25,881 bases of DNA from RGIG529 sp050950425 (GTDB taxonomy: Bacteria > Bacillota > Clostridia > Oscillospirales > Oscillospiraceae). This document shows, piece after piece, positions 9,034-15,626 of this stretch. The notes below the pieces were generated by a model that worked only from the letters and a program-made list of their open reading frames with translations, did not search any database and was not told the DNA's origin. Every line of letters starts with the position of its first letter. The first letter of the stretch is position 1. A program made the position numbers and the translations under genes. The stretch spans positions 1-25,881 of the forward strand of contig JBMNHO010000003.1 in NCBI GenBank assembly GCA_050950425.1. The letters run 5' to 3'.

Positions 9034-9062
9034 ATTATAGCAAATAAATGGTTAATGGTCAA
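9034..9062 (-). promoter_or_regulatory. Promoter of the mgtA leader
   Basis: On the minus strand TTGACC (9057-9062) and TATAAT (9034-9039) are separated by 17 bp, close to the ideal sigma-A promoter. Transcription would start near 9027 and run into the leader ORF. Confidence 0.85.
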
Positions 9063-9368
9063 TCTATTGTTCCTGTTGTTGTGGGATTTGAAGCAAAAAA
9101 ATCCTGTGTATGGTTGTGTTTTAAGAGACCGACAACCGCCAATCGTACAGCCAAAAGGGCAACGCCGGTTCCGGATGCCCGACCGATGTATGCTGCAAAG
9201 ACATCAGGGCGCCAAATGTTGTTTGGGCAGCGACGTTTCCTGTTCGCCGCTATTGCTCTGCCCAAGGCTCTTTGATGATTCAAAGCTCTTTCGAGTTCGC
9301 GGAGTTTACAATGCCATGCGATTTAATAAAATAAAGATCGAGCGGAAGCATTTGGTTTCATCAGCATT
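9063..9368. other. Gene-free stretch
   Basis: No convincing gene is seen. Short open frames exist on both strands but have no good ribosome binding site and no recognisable motif. The DNA may be a decayed gene. Confidence 0.4.
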
Positions 9369-10280
9369 TTACTGTTCCTCTTTTTGTTTGATACATTTTC
9401 GGCCCCACAACTTTATGCTGAACGTCTTTTTGTTGAGGCTCGAAAGAAACACCCCGCCAAACACAAATAACGCGCCGATGTACCCCTGCACTTTCAACAT
9501 TTCGCCAAGAAACGCAAATCCGAATATGGCAGAGAAAACAGGCTCAAGAGAAAATAAAATGCCTGTGCGCTCCGGCGTAGTGTGTTTTTGAGCAAGCGGC
9601 TGAAACACAAACCCAAAGGCGCTACATACAATGCTCAATGCCAATATCGCAACCCACTCCGTTCCAGTTTGCGGAAGTGTCGGCGTTTCCAATAGGAAGG
9701 ACACCATTAAGCCGCATATCCCCGCAAATCCCAACTGCAAAACACCAAGCGTCAAGGGGTCAGCCTTTGATGAAAAGTTGCTTGTTAATATTATCTGCAC
9801 CGCATAAATCAAGGCCGCTAACACGCATAACAAAGATTTTATTTCAAGCTGAAAAGTGCGGTCAATGGTGAGCAAGGCAATTCCACCCATAGTCAGAATA
9901 ACGCTGATGATAACTTTTGCGTTTGGTCGTTTTCGTCGTATAAGTGATTGGAGTAACGGAACAAAAACAACCGTAGTTCCCGCCAAAAAACCCGCGCTTG
10001 AAGCAGAGGTTACTTTTAGTCCGAACATAAGCGTTGACAGCACACAGAAAAGAGCAATCCCAAGTATCGCGCCGTACAGCACGGTTTTCTTGTCTGCCTG
10101 CAATAAACGCTTATAAAAAATCGGTACGGTCAGCAGAAAGGCCAACCCAAAGCGCAAGGCCACCAAATTAAATACGCCGATTGCCCCCAATCCCATTTTC
10201 ATAAATATATATGAGGAGCCCCAAGCGGCGGCAATTAAGGCAATCAGCAAGTCCGCTTTTTTCTGTGTTATAGCTACCAC
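9369..10280 (-). CDS. DMT superfamily transporter (EamA domains)
   Basis: A 303-residue membrane protein with ten predicted membrane segments arranged as two EamA repeats (about 10-140 and 155-285). The N-terminal AAAWGSSYIFMK stretch and the second-repeat SLEPVFSAIFGF motif are typical. Such proteins export amino acids or other metabolites; the substrate is not known. The start is a GTG at 10280 directly behind GAAAGG, which is unusually close, so the true start is uncertain. It ends in a short basic tail. A truncated LysR gene lies upstream on the same strand but a terminator separates the two. Confidence 0.85.
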   Translation of the reverse strand: MVAITQKKADLLIALIAAAWGSSYIFMKMGLGAIGVFNLVALRFGLAFLLTVPIFYKRLLQADKKTVLYGAILGIALFCVLSTLMFGLKVTSASSAGFLAGTTVVFVPLLQSLIRRKRPNAKVIISVILTMGGIALLTIDRTFQLEIKSLLCVLAALIYAVQIILTSNFSSKADPLTLGVLQLGFAGICGLMVSFLLETPTLPQTGTEWVAILALSIVCSAFGFVFQPLAQKHTTPERTGILFSLEPVFSAIFGFAFLGEMLKVQGYIGALFVFGGVFLSSLNKKTFSIKLWGRKCIKQKEEQ

Positions 10281-10330
10281 CCTTTCTACACTCTTTTATT
10301 ATAAAGTGTGCCTCGGTATAGAAAAGGACG

Positions 10331-10376
10331 AAAAAACTATGGCCCGGCATAGTATGAAGCTATGTCAGGCTATAGC
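10331..10376 (-). terminator. Terminator after the LysR remnant
   Basis: On the minus strand a nested stem (outer about 8 bp, inner catag/ctatg) is followed by six Us. It separates the LysR remnant from the DMT transporter gene. Confidence 0.7.
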
Positions 10377-10401
10377 TGATAAAGCTGATAAAAACGAAAA
10401 C

Positions 10402-10940
10402 TTATCCCAAATCTTTCGCTATTCTTTTTAGGGCGTTCCAATATATCTCACCTAATCTTGTTGGCACATAGTCTTTATGTGTTATAACACCAACACAGAT
10501 TTTTTCGTCAGCTTCCAAAGGGATTGCAATAATATCATCACCATGTAGGTAAGACGGAAATACGCCCGATGAAATAATGTAAGCATTTACGCCAATCAAT
10601 AGATTTACAACAGCCGCCCGGTCACTTACTTTTATCATCTTTTTTCGGTTTATCGTACTCAATATTTCTTCCGAAAAGTAGAATAAATTGTGTTCGCGTT
10701 GCTCATAGGTTAAGCAAGGGTAATCCTCCAAATCGGACAGACCGACACTGGTACGGGTTGCCAAAGGATTTTCCTTGCAGACAAATATGTGGGGGCGGGC
10801 CGTGAACAATTCGGAAAAAATCAAGTCGTATTCATTAAGCAGCAGACACCGGAAAGTATCTTGCGCCCCCCTATGTAGCTCAATATCGGTCCCATGCTCG
10901 GCCAGATAATGTTTGCTGTACTGCGCCGCCTTGTAGCAAT
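10402..10940 (-). pseudogene. LysR-type regulator, C-terminal part only
   Basis: The reading frame carries the effector-binding domain of a LysR-family regulator. The stretch from FTARPHIFVCKENPLA through YFSEEIL and KVSDRA to the end fits a clostridial LysR subfamily. The frame stays open upstream to about 10970 but contains no helix-turn-helix domain and no good start codon. A TTG at 10824 is the first start-like codon. The missing part would be about 90 N-terminal residues. The break lies close to an 11-bp inverted repeat (10978-11015), which may mark a rearrangement. Without the DNA-binding domain it is unlikely to work as a regulator. Confidence 0.7.
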
Positions 10941-10977
10941 CAAATACAGGCCGGGTACACCAGAGAACCTCATGAAC

Positions 10978-11015
10978 GCAGGGCGCCGATTTCTCCTCTT
11001 TCCCCGGCGCCCTGC
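10978..11015. repeat. Perfect 11-bp inverted repeat
   Basis: GCAGGGCGCCG (10978-10988) and its reverse complement (11005-11015) are separated by 16 nt. On the + strand the hairpin is followed by a T-rich stretch. It lies at the point where the LysR remnant stops and just after the stop of the 64-residue small gene. Confidence 0.6.
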
Positions 11016-11034
11016 ATCCTCCTATTTTCTTGTT

Positions 11035-11229
11035 TTAAGGCGATTGCTTGATTCGAATAATCACTTGGCGATTCTCTTTGTCAACGATTTTCTCCAGAGC
11101 AACGTGTGTTCCGTCTGCTTGGACGAATCCGCATTCCCGTGCTTCCGCACTGCCGATGTTGACAGAATAGCTTGTGATATGGCCATGTCCCCCTTTTTTG
11201 GGAGAAAGTTTAATTGGTTTCGTTTCCAC
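11035..11229 (-). CDS. Small hypothetical protein (64 aa)
   Basis: A 64-residue protein of unknown function with a GTG start and a strong GGAGGT site 8 nt upstream. The sequence is balanced in charge and looks like a small beta-rich protein (NIGSAEARECGF, then a basic C-terminus). I do not recognise a family. It is the last member of a set of very small minus-strand ORFs that begins at 11557. Confidence 0.6.
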   Translation of the reverse strand: METKPIKLSPKKGGHGHITSYSVNIGSAEARECGFVQADGTHVALEKIVDKENRQVIIRIKQSP

Positions 11230-11338
11230 GCAATATCACCTCCATTACATCCAAAATCAACACAATGCCAGACAAGGACAATGCTATGATGCCAAAGATG
11301 TCAAATCCGTTTTTGATACATGAAAACAGGTTGAGCAC
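11210..11338 (-). CDS. Possible small membrane protein (42 aa)
   Basis: An open frame ends in a hydrophobic segment of about 20 residues (FGIIALSLSGIVLILDVMEV) and a short polar tail. Its last codons overlap the next gene. The only near start is a GTG at 11338 without a clear ribosome binding site; the frame is open a little further upstream without a better start. The hydrophobic pattern suggests real coding, but the 5' end is unsure and the gene may be a remnant. Confidence 0.35.
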   Translation of the reverse strand: MLNLFSCIKNGFDIFGIIALSLSGIVLILDVMEVILRGNETN

Positions 11339-11417
11339 TGCAAGGTAATAGATGGCAAAGTTGTCGAAATGATTTTATTGACCATTTGGTTCCGATAAGG
11401 GTATAATAAGTGTAAGA

Positions 11418-11441
11418 GGTGGGGGTGTTTCCACCCCCGCG
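11418..11441. terminator. G/C-rich stem-loop
   Basis: A run of G followed by its complement (GTGGGGGTG and CACCCCCGC) forms a short, strong hairpin just after the 24-residue ORF. It has no U tract on the minus strand and may cap or attenuate the transcript rather than end it. Confidence 0.4.
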
Positions 11442-11444
11442 TCC

Positions 11445-11519
11445 CTATCCTTTCAGCAGTTGGACGATGGTGTAGACGACAGCGGTGATTCCTGCAAGAA
11501 TTTCAACGATTGTTTTCAC
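11445..11519 (-). CDS. Tiny hydrophobic peptide (24 aa)
   Basis: A 24-residue peptide, one membrane-spanning segment with a Lys near each end (MKTIVEILAGITAVVYTIVQ followed by LLKG). Its GTG overlaps the TGA stop of a 13-codon ORF, and GGAGA lies just upstream. The layout resembles small membrane toxins or regulatory peptides, but I do not recognise a family. Confidence 0.5.
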   Translation of the reverse strand: MKTIVEILAGITAVVYTIVQLLKG

Positions 11520-11557
11520 TGTCTCCAACTTGCTGACTGGATTTTTTTCTTCCTCAC
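11516..11557 (-). CDS. 13-codon ORF in front of the hydrophobic peptide
   Basis: A basic 13-residue ORF (MRKKKIQSASWRQ) begins with GTG a few nt after a strong AGGAGGT site. Its stop overlaps the start of the 24-residue peptide, so it may serve to couple translation. Whether the peptide itself has a function is not known. Confidence 0.4.
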   Translation of the reverse strand: MRKKKIQSASWRQ

Positions 11558-11583
11558 CGGTTCACCTCCTTTCTTATGTTCTT

Positions 11584-11612
11584 ATTATAATGTAGCGCTA
11601 CGCTACTATCAA
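11584..11612 (-). promoter_or_regulatory. Promoter with palindrome in the spacer
   Basis: On the minus strand TTGATA (11607-11612) and TATAAT (11584-11589) are 17 bp apart. The spacer contains the perfect palindrome GTAGCGCTAC (11592-11601), a possible repressor site. A TATAAT on the + strand overlaps it (11586-11591), so the region could also drive the gene at 11690. Confidence 0.65.
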
Positions 11613-11641
11613 GCGAAAACCAAACAAAAATACAGTTTTTT

Positions 11642-11665
11642 AACAGCCAAAAGGGCTGTTTTTTT
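11642..11665 (+). terminator. Terminator/attenuator before the phage-like gene
   Basis: The stem AACAGCC (11642-11648) with GGCTGTT (11654-11660) is followed by a T run. It lies 25 nt before the start at 11690 on the same strand, so it would cap read-through into that gene or act as an attenuator. Confidence 0.65.
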
Positions 11666-11689
11666 ATGGCTCGAAAGGAGCGAACATAG

Positions 11690-12166
11690 ATGAAAAGCAT
11701 CATAATTGACACCAAATGCCGGCGGCCGTTCACCCTTGGGAATGTGGGGGAACGTGAGGCCATGGCCATTGCGATAGACGTTCCGGCGCAGTACCGCGAC
11801 GGGCATATCTATTTGGATTTCCTTCTGCCGGACGGGACAAAGACGCAGACGCGGGCCCTCGGGGATGATTATCTCTTTGTGATTCCCAATGAGTTGCTGC
11901 GGATGCGTGGCTGGGCGGCGCTGGATATCGTGTATAAAAAGGGGGACAAGGCAGGTTCCCAAGGGGTCTATGAGCTGATCGAAACCATCACGGTAAATGA
12001 AGCGGTGAGCGTTATCCAAAGAACGAAGGAACCGGACGGAACGGCCTATCAATTTAAAGCATTGCGGTGCCATAGTGCGGTTGCTCCCGGTACTGATTTA
12101 GGCAGTGTTCTCCTGTGCTTTATGCGCCCCTTGATCTTCCGATTTGGGACGATGACCCGGAGATGA
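11690..12166 (+). CDS. Phage baseplate-like protein fused to the start of an XkdF-like gene
   Basis: A 158-residue ORF with AAAGGAG 8 nt before its ATG. About the first 110 residues resemble the N-terminal domain of phage baseplate or tail proteins of the BppU type (alternating beta strands with LLPDGT in the middle). From about residue 112 the sequence reads like the beginning of an XkdF domain, ending in GTDLGSVL. The following frame continues with LYAPLDLP, so the ORF probably ran into the next one before a 1-nt shift near 12113. The family call is from pattern memory; the frame logic is seen in the sequence. Confidence 0.5.
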   Translation: MKSIIIDTKCRRPFTLGNVGEREAMAIAIDVPAQYRDGHIYLDFLLPDGTKTQTRALGDDYLFVIPNELLRMRGWAALDIVYKKGDKAGSQGVYELIETITVNEAVSVIQRTKEPDGTAYQFKALRCHSAVAPGTDLGSVLLCFMRPLIFRFGTMTRR

Positions 12167-12867
12167 CACAAACACCCGGAAGAGCGGAAAAAACTGTGTC
12201 AAGCATCCGCAGAGACGCAAGGGAGAGCCTTGTTCTTCCAGGGGGAGAAAACGAGCGACAGGAAAGTGACATCATAGATCCCGATGGCGCACTTCCAATT
12301 GCTTGGTGGGTTGGCTTTAAGATTGAGGATGATGAGACATGGGAGCGGGTGAAAAATGGCACCTATCAGATGTTCAGCATCGAAGGGAAGGCCACGCGGG
12401 AGCCCATAGGGAAATCCGTGCAGAGCAAAACATTTTTAGAGCTGCTCAAGTATAACCCCAACCACGGGAAAGACGGGAAATTTACAAGTGGCGGCACAAA
12501 CGGCTTGACAAGCGGAGCGGGCGGTGGTACACTACAATCTTCTCAAAAACCAATTGGAGAAAATGGTGGGATATTGCAGTCTTCTGCATTTGAAGATGTA
12601 TTCGTTAGAGGGCATGGGCGTTTTAAGTTGGTAAAAGGAAGCAAAGTAACGCACATTTATTCCTTTGCTGGAAAGGGAACCAAAAGGACCGTAGATATAG
12701 AAAAGGGGCTAATGAAACGTTTCGGTGGGAAGGCTGGCCATTGGCAACACACTACCGGAAATGGAGTGATAAATTACAAAGGCAGCAAAAGAGCAGCGGA
12801 AATTCATTGGTTTCAGGAAAACAGTGTTGGAATAAAATTGCCAAAAGTGAAGAGGTGGTTGGAATGA
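12115..12867 (+). CDS. XkdF-like phage protein with toxin-like C-terminal module
   Basis: A 250-residue ORF starting at a GTG without a clear ribosome binding site, probably the shifted continuation of the preceding ORF. Residues 64-91 match the phage XkdF / putative serine protease family (WWVGFKIED, WERVKNGTY, FSIEG). A linker with NPNHGKDGKF (from 114) is followed by a Gly/Ser-rich region. The C-terminal 90 residues form a separate module with HWQH (209-212) and AEIHWF (228-233). Modules of this kind occur at the C-termini of clostridial phage head-type proteins and behave like polymorphic toxin ends. The stop overlaps the start of the next small gene (ATGA), as expected for a toxin-immunity pair. 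Toxicity is inference. Confidence 0.6.
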   Translation: MLYAPLDLPIWDDDPEMTQTPGRAEKTVSSIRRDARESLVLPGGENERQESDIIDPDGALPIAWWVGFKIEDDETWERVKNGTYQMFSIEGKATREPIGKSVQSKTFLELLKYNPNHGKDGKFTSGGTNGLTSGAGGGTLQSSQKPIGENGGILQSSAFEDVFVRGHGRFKLVKGSKVTHIYSFAGKGTKRTVDIEKGLMKRFGGKAGHWQHTTGNGVINYKGSKRAAEIHWFQENSVGIKLPKVKRWLE

Positions 12868-13022
12868 AGATAAAGTATTTGGGCGAAACAGAGCCTTTGG
12901 TTTTGACGAAGGACAAAATTTATGAGGTCATCTCGATTGAAGCTGAATGGTATCGAATCAACGATGATACGGGAGAGGATTATTTGTACCCGGAGGAGTT
13001 ATTCGAGGTAGTGGAAGAATAG
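12864..13022 (+). CDS. Small protein, candidate immunity partner (52 aa)
   Basis: A 52-residue protein rich in beta-strand-forming and acidic residues (WYRINDDTGEDYLYPEELFE near the C-terminus). GAGGTGG is about 6 nt upstream of the ATG, which overlaps the stop of the toxin-like ORF. Small acidic proteins of this shape are common in Firmicutes; direct overlap with a toxin-like module points to an immunity role, which is inferred. Confidence 0.7.
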   Translation: MKIKYLGETEPLVLTKDKIYEVISIEAEWYRINDDTGEDYLYPEELFEVVEE

Positions 13023-13038
13023 CGGGGGAAGGAAAACG

Positions 13039-13272
13039 ATGGAAAATGAAAAAAGTTTTGCCTGCCCGTGTTGCGGCAGCGAAGCACAGCTGGAAGAAGA
13101 GGGCGGCTATGAAATTTGCATGGTTTGCGGCTGGGAGGATGACGAATACCAACGGGATCATCCGAATGAAACGGGAGCAAATTCAACTTGGACCTTGAGT
13201 CAAGCGAGAGAAGCGTGGAGAAACGGAGAAACGATTTTTAGCAGGTTTCAGAATCCCAATCTGGAGTCATAA
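13039..13272 (+). CDS. CPCC family cysteine-rich protein, copy 1
   Basis: A 77-residue protein of the Cys-rich CPCC family: CPCC at 9-12, then CMVCGWEDDE, then a conserved tail with NET and WRNGETIF. The four cysteines probably bind Zn. GGAAGG lies just before the ATG. The start is 17 nt after the candidate immunity gene, so they are likely co-transcribed. The family is frequently found beside contact-toxin or phage genes; its exact job is not known. Confidence 0.8.
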   Translation: MENEKSFACPCCGSEAQLEEEGGYEICMVCGWEDDEYQRDHPNETGANSTWTLSQAREAWRNGETIFSRFQNPNLES

Positions 13273-13344
13273 AAGCATTTTGACATCTCAATTCCGATCG
13301 AGAGACGAAACGAGCCGGTCAATACTGGGAGGGGTTAAAAAAAG

Positions 13345-13572
13345 ATGAATAATAATCACAAATACCCATGTCCTGTGTGTGGGACGAAATGTCTTAGCGA
13401 GGAAATGTATAGTTACGACATTTGCACGATGTGTGGCTGGGAAGAAGACGGGTATCAGCAGAAGCACCCAGACGAACTTGGCCCTAACAAAGATTGGACG
13501 TTAAATGTTGCCAAAAAAGCATGGAAAAACGGTGAAACACTTTTTGAGCGATACCCCAACCCCCTAAAATAG
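13345..13572 (+). CDS. CPCC family cysteine-rich protein, copy 2
   Basis: A 75-residue paralogue of the preceding gene, with CPVCG, CTMCGWEEDGYQ and KNGETLFERYPNP in the same order. The first motif reads CPVC in place of CPCC. GGAGGGG precedes the ATG. The two copies share the layout but differ widely in sequence, so the duplication is not recent or one copy was acquired separately. The 72-nt gap between them holds nothing else. Confidence 0.78.
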   Translation: MNNNHKYPCPVCGTKCLSEEMYSYDICTMCGWEEDGYQQKHPDELGPNKDWTLNVAKKAWKNGETLFERYPNPLK

Positions 13573-13652
13573 ATTTCATACAGCGCAAGAGCATCTTGAG
13601 CAATCAAGGTGCTTTTTTCATATCCAAATAACAGAGAAAGGACGAAAAGAGA

Positions 13653-13909
13653 ATGGCAACAAAATTAAAAACCTGCAATTGACCGGCGTGGATCTTGTTT
13701 GCGCCGGGGCAAACCAGGAGGCGGATATTTGCTTATTCAAAAGTGCGGATGCGCCGTGCGAATCAAAGCTGCCAACAGAACCGGAAACAAACATCTTGAA
13801 ACGGTTTCTTCACTGGATGCGCGAAGAGCGACCGGCGGATGAATCATCTCCCCTCGACGCGGTTGAAAAGGGGCATGAGACTTTTGCGTGCGTGCGGAAC
13901 AAGCAGGAA
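13653..13909 (+). pseudogene. XkdF-like N-terminus, frameshifted
   Basis: ATG at 13653 begins MATKLK, then hits a stop; with one extra A in the A run (about 13667-13671) the frame continues KNLQLTGVDLVCAGANQEA, the classic start of XkdF-type phage proteins (SVDLVxxGAN pattern). The sequence follows this family through ERPADESS to VEKGHETFACVRNKQE and then changes abruptly into a serine recombinase. A single-base deletion and a truncation make it a pseudogene. Confidence 0.65.
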
Positions 13910-14396
13910 GCAGAAAAAGAAAGTAGGCGCTGCGACTACGAACTTCGGGCCATGTTGGCCCGATGCCGTGAGCTGGACGAGCTTTTACCAAAACTTATGA
14001 GGACAATACAAATGGGAAACTATTGGACGATCGGTTTATAATGGTTACCAAGCGTTTTGATGATGAACAGATTGCTCTCAAAAAGAAAATCTCCGCCCTG
14101 CAAGCGGAGATTGACACGGAGGAAAAGCATACGCACAGTGCGGCTGCTTTTCTTCGGACGGTAAAGAAGCATACTGGCATACAGGAATTTACGTCGCTTA
14201 TCCTCGACAAGCTTGCAGAAAAAATTGCTGTTCATCAAGCGCAGGGGGTTGGGGAAAACAGGTCACAGCAGCTTGAAATCCACTATAACTTCATCGGCGT
14301 GCTTGATACCCAGAGGTTGCCGCCTTGCCCCAAAGCATTATGATAGACACACGGCAAGGCGTAGCGGTGGAGCACATCACCCGCAAAGCCGGATAA
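13905..14396 (+). pseudogene. Large serine recombinase, C-terminal remnant
   Basis: The end of a large serine recombinase, coiled-coil plus DUF4368-like tail, is seen with at least two frameshifts. The first part (CRELDELLPKL) shifts near 13995 into a frame reading YEDNTNGKLLDDRF, then KKKISALQAEID and AEKIAVHQAQ through IHYNFIGVLD. A second shift near 14305 leads to a tail ending DTRQGVAVEHITRKAG before TAA at 14394. The catalytic and zinc-ribbon domains are missing. Confidence 0.75.
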
Positions 14397-14403
14397 ATGA
14401 AAA

Positions 14404-14430
14404 TAGGAGCAACCCTTCGGTTACTCCTAC
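14404..14430 (+). terminator. Stem-loop after the recombinase remnant
   Basis: TAGGAG and AACC pair with GGTT and CTCCTA around a CTTC loop, with one mismatch. There is no strong T run. The following stretch to 14653 has a 12-bp direct repeat (14509-14520 and 14530-14541) and no gene. Confidence 0.45.
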
Positions 14431-14653
14431 TTACAGAATGTTCAGTGTCCTTATGAACATTCGACATGGCAAAGGCTGATAATTTTGATACGACGAAACC
14501 CTTTGCCGGCAATCGAAAGCACTGGTTAAGCAATCGAAAGCGCGGGTATCAATCATTAACAGGTGTATCGTAGCCAATATCAGCATTTTAAAGGCGAGGT
14601 GCGTTTCAATGAGAATTCGAGCGCAATCTATCCCTAACACGGTATGGTATTAT

Positions 14654-15622
14654 TTATGATGGCTTCACTCTAGCAATGTATCGTCGAGCAGCCGCCAATG
14701 CCAAAGAGCTTGTGATTAAGACGGTAAAGGAGAGGAGATTTGTCAGTATCTTGACATGTGTCAGGCGAAGGAGCGCGCTAACAAGTTCGCCTCCCGCCAG
14801 CATTTGGAGACAATACATCTCCAGTGTCGCACCGCCGAGCGCATCAATCGCCTTAGAGGAGTAGCCTTGGAACGCGACATCGAGCAGGAACACCAGCCCC
14901 AAAACGCACGGCAGTGCCACAATATAAAACATGCTTTCGAAAGGGACGGTCAGCTTATCAAGATATCCGAACAGATATACAAATATAAGCCCGGGCAGAA
15001 ACAGTGTGACACCTGCTGTAATACGTCGTCTTTTCGACCATGCACTTTCATATTCCGCAAAGAATACGCCCAGAAATATCGCAGGAATGCGGCACAAAAA
15101 AATGCTCACGTCGACAACTCCGCGTAGGCCGTATTCGACTGCAAACGCCATGGCTGCCCATACGCTTAGGGATATCACGAGCCGCTTTGCAGGACTGTAC
15201 TTTGACAAGGCGGCTCTGCAATATGGAAACACAAGGTACATCATCAGCAGAGCGGGTGTAAACCAAAGAAACGAGCCGCCGCCGTTTCGCAGGAAATCCA
15301 GGAAAACAACGGTGGCGAAAAAACGCGGGAAAGACAGTTTGCCCATGATAAGGGCGGAAACGCAAAACAGGAGGAAAACAGGATACATTTTGCCGAAGCG
15401 CCTAAAAACAAATTTACGCTTTGAGGTTATCTTGGAAAATGTCAGCGCATACGCCGACAGGAAGAAGAACAGATCGACACCCATGTAAGCGGTCGTTACG
15501 GTAAAGTGCTCGATCTTTCCGGACAGCGCGCCTGCGGGAAAAACCGGTATCCACAGATGATACGCCGCGATAAAAATCGCGGCAACCGCCATAATCCCTT
15601 TTCTTGTTTTTAGAATACGCAT
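14654..15622 (-). CDS. Acyltransferase 3 family membrane protein
   Basis: A 322-residue integral membrane acyltransferase with about ten membrane segments. The catalytic-type His is in AAYHLW (His22), and the family motif GVDLFFFLSAYAL follows at about 44-56, then RRFGKMYPVF. Such enzymes O-acylate cell-surface sugars. The ATG at 15622 is preferred as it begins with the typical RI-LKTRKGIMAV; an in-frame GTG at 15652 would overlap the upstream gene by 26 nt. The upstream lipoprotein ends 5 nt before this start, so they form one transcription unit and may act on the same envelope substrate. Confidence 0.85.
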   Translation of the reverse strand: MRILKTRKGIMAVAAIFIAAYHLWIPVFPAGALSGKIEHFTVTTAYMGVDLFFFLSAYALTFSKITSKRKFVFRRFGKMYPVFLLFCVSALIMGKLSFPRFFATVVFLDFLRNGGGSFLWFTPALLMMYLVFPYCRAALSKYSPAKRLVISLSVWAAMAFAVEYGLRGVVDVSIFLCRIPAIFLGVFFAEYESAWSKRRRITAGVTLFLPGLIFVYLFGYLDKLTVPFESMFYIVALPCVLGLVFLLDVAFQGYSSKAIDALGGATLEMYCLQMLAGGELVSALLRLTHVKILTNLLSFTVLITSSLALAAARRYIARVKPS

Positions 15623-15626
15623 ATCG

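Larger units (their letters stand above)
11690..14396 (+). mobile_element. Collapsed prophage or integrative element
   Basis: This stretch holds phage baseplate-like and XkdF-like sequences, a toxin-like C-terminal module with small downstream genes, and the end of a large serine recombinase. Several parts are fused or frameshifted to each other and no intact structural gene set is present. The limits are approximate and no attachment sites were found. Confidence 0.65.

Noticed and set aside
8829..9062. Mg2+ riboswitch of the M-box type upstream of mgtA
   Set aside because: I could not find the conserved M-box core; the leader ORF plus terminator explains the region better. A covariance-model search would settle it.
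9048..9283. Open frames on both strands between mgtA and the DMT gene
   Set aside because: No ribosome binding site or family motif; they overlap the mgtA leader promoter.
11516..11665. Type I toxin-antitoxin pair with an antisense RNA
   Set aside because: The + strand transcript predicted from the overlapping promoter would run away from the small ORF, so it would not be antisense to it.
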